From: a candidate division WOR-3 bacterium
GTDB taxonomy: Bacteria; SDB-A
Length of the DNA: 33,117 nt
Direction of reading: 5' to 3'
Assembly (NCBI GenBank): GCA_016934535.1
Contig: JAFGSQ010000003.1
Coordinates: forward strand, 1-33,117
Numbering within the stretch: the first letter of the stretch is position 1; each line of letters begins with the position of its first letter. A model generated the notes under the pieces. That model made no database searches and had not been told where the DNA came from. It saw only the letters and a program-made list of their open reading frames with translations. Of the stretch, positions 32,329 to 33,117 are shown piece by piece. The translations under genes and the position numbers were made by a program.

Positions 32329-33036
32329 TCACTTTGGGTTTTTAAAAAGACCCGTAACTATTTTTACAACTTCGAGGGGTGAAGCCGCTGAAAAATCAGC
32401 CGTAACGCCCCTCGTGTCGTTGAATCCCCAACAGGCGAGAATTGAAATGCATCCCGCGTTTTTGGCCGAAGTTATATCCGTCCAGGCGTCGCCGACGAGG
32501 GCTATCCGGCTTGTGTCGGTATTTTTCTTTAAGGCTATTTCTTTTATCATGGCCGGATCGGGTTTGAGTGGAAAACCCATTCCTCCGGTTATTATGACAT
32601 CAAAGTGGTGTGTCATTCCGAGCGAATCCAGCAATTTTTTAGTCATAATATTCTCTTTGTTGGTCGCTATACACAGTGAAATTTGCAAGTCCTTAAGGCA
32701 TTCCAGCGTCGAAATAATCCCTTCGTACGGTAAACTTTTGTCCGTGATATGATTTATATAATGCTCTGAAAAAATTGTTTTTGCGCTTGAAATGGATGTT
32801 TCGTCGCAAAATCTGTTTTCCAAAGAAGTTCTGACCAGGTGGTCAAATCCCTGGCCGACGGCCTTCATTGCCTCTGCCTTGGGAAGAGACTCCAAGCCCA
32901 GGGTATTTCTGAGGTAATTTATTGATCCTACAAGGTCATCTGAAGTGTCTACCAGAGTTCCGTCAAGATCGAAAATAACTGTCAAAGGTCGCGAGTAAGT
33001 CATTTCATTAAATTCAGAAAAATATACTGGAATCAC
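32329..33036 (-). CDS. HAD-superfamily phosphatase, phosphoglycolate-phosphatase-like
   Basis: The 235-residue protein carries all four HAD motifs: DLDGTLVD (23-30, nucleophile Asp23 and Asp25), Thr125 in CIATNK, Lys158 in KPDP, and GDAWTD (182-187) with the metal-binding acids. The layout with a helical cap after motif I fits the Gph/PGMB-like subfamily, which hydrolyses small phosphate esters; the substrate cannot be read. The start is uncertain: GTG at 33036 has AGGA 5 bases upstream, while ATG at 33003 has no ribosome site but gives the more usual N-terminus for the family. It is the only minus-strand gene, convergent with the protease gene and 3 bases from it. Confidence 0.85.
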   Translation of the reverse strand: MIPVYFSEFNEMTYSRPLTVIFDLDGTLVDTSDDLVGSINYLRNTLGLESLPKAEAMKAVGQGFDHLVRTSLENRFCDETSISSAKTIFSEHYINHITDKSLPYEGIISTLECLKDLQISLCIATNKENIMTKKLLDSLGMTHHFDVIITGGMGFPLKPDPAMIKEIALKKNTDTSRIALVGDAWTDITSAKNAGCISILACWGFNDTRGVTADFSAASPLEVVKIVTGLFKNPK

Positions 33037-33068
33037 TAGTGTCCTATAAAAAATAAAAAGAAAAAGAC

Positions 33069-33117
33069 TGGTTCCTAAAAAGAAAATATAATCAAAAAAA
33101 GCTAAAAAAAGGAACCA
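33069..33117. repeat. Inverted repeat at the window edge
   Basis: TGGTTCCT (33069-33076) and AGGAACCA (33110-33117) are perfect 8-base inverted repeats around a 33-base AT-rich centre. They lie upstream of the minus-strand phosphatase gene. The right arm ends exactly at the window edge, so the full extent is unknown. It could be an operator, a long-loop hairpin in a leader, or chance. Confidence 0.35.

Noticed and set aside
32336-32353. GGGTTTTTAAAAAGACCC palindrome as a bidirectional terminator between convergent genes
   Set aside because: The stem is nearly all A-T with a bulge, and it lies inside the 3' coding end of the phosphatase gene.

Overview
The window reads as bacterial chromosome: 31 closely packed complete genes, all on the + strand except the last. 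Arginine is mostly AGA/AGG and ATA isoleucine is common. Most genes have strong GGAGG-type ribosome sites, and stop and start codons often overlap (TGATG). A TonB receptor shows an outer membrane. A PorV/PorQ-like protein and five C-terminal domains of the type IX secretion (T9SS) kind point to the Bacteroidota/Chlorobiota-Fibrobacterota side of bacteria or an uncultured candidate phylum such as WOR-3/TA06. That placement is inference; no rRNA or marker gene is present to settle it.

Region 1 (1-11779) is the most unusual. A MutL/GlmL-type actin-fold ATPase (38-1864) and a protein with a barrel-sandwich-like segment and a KOW-like segment (1868-2995) are followed by a cassette. The cassette holds an FN3-like plus DUF6754-like membrane protein, a polytopic membrane protein, a bitopic protein with a large extracytoplasmic domain, and a second polytopic protein (2998-6347). 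A close copy of the first cassette gene follows (6356-7507). After a 440-base AT-rich gap the same four gene types recur in the same order, strongly diverged (7948-11015), and end in a LipM-like octanoyltransferase (11012-11779). No mutase subunits are visible, so the MutL-like protein probably serves a membrane complex of unknown function.

Region 2 (11788-14970) starts at a good promoter. It encodes a DUF4388/PATAN-like protein, two roadblock/LC7-like proteins (one with a Pro/Glu linker carrying a C8 tract) and two small membrane proteins. It looks like a small-GTPase/polarity-type module without its GTPase.

Region 3 (15045-23879) starts at a near-consensus promoter. It encodes a TonB-dependent receptor, an intercistronic hairpin, then ExbB, two different ExbDs, TonB, a large secreted protein with a T9SS-like tail and a PorV/PorQ-like outer-membrane protein, closed by a clear terminator. 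It joins energised outer-membrane transport to export or surface display of a cargo protein.

Region 4 (23899-32325) holds a second, orphan ExbB, two paralogous Asp-box (sialidase-fold-like) secreted proteins and two paralogous subtilases. All four secreted proteins end in T9SS-like tails. A convergent HAD phosphatase gene (32329-33036, minus strand) closes the window. No tRNA, rRNA, CRISPR array, insertion sequence or phage gene was seen.
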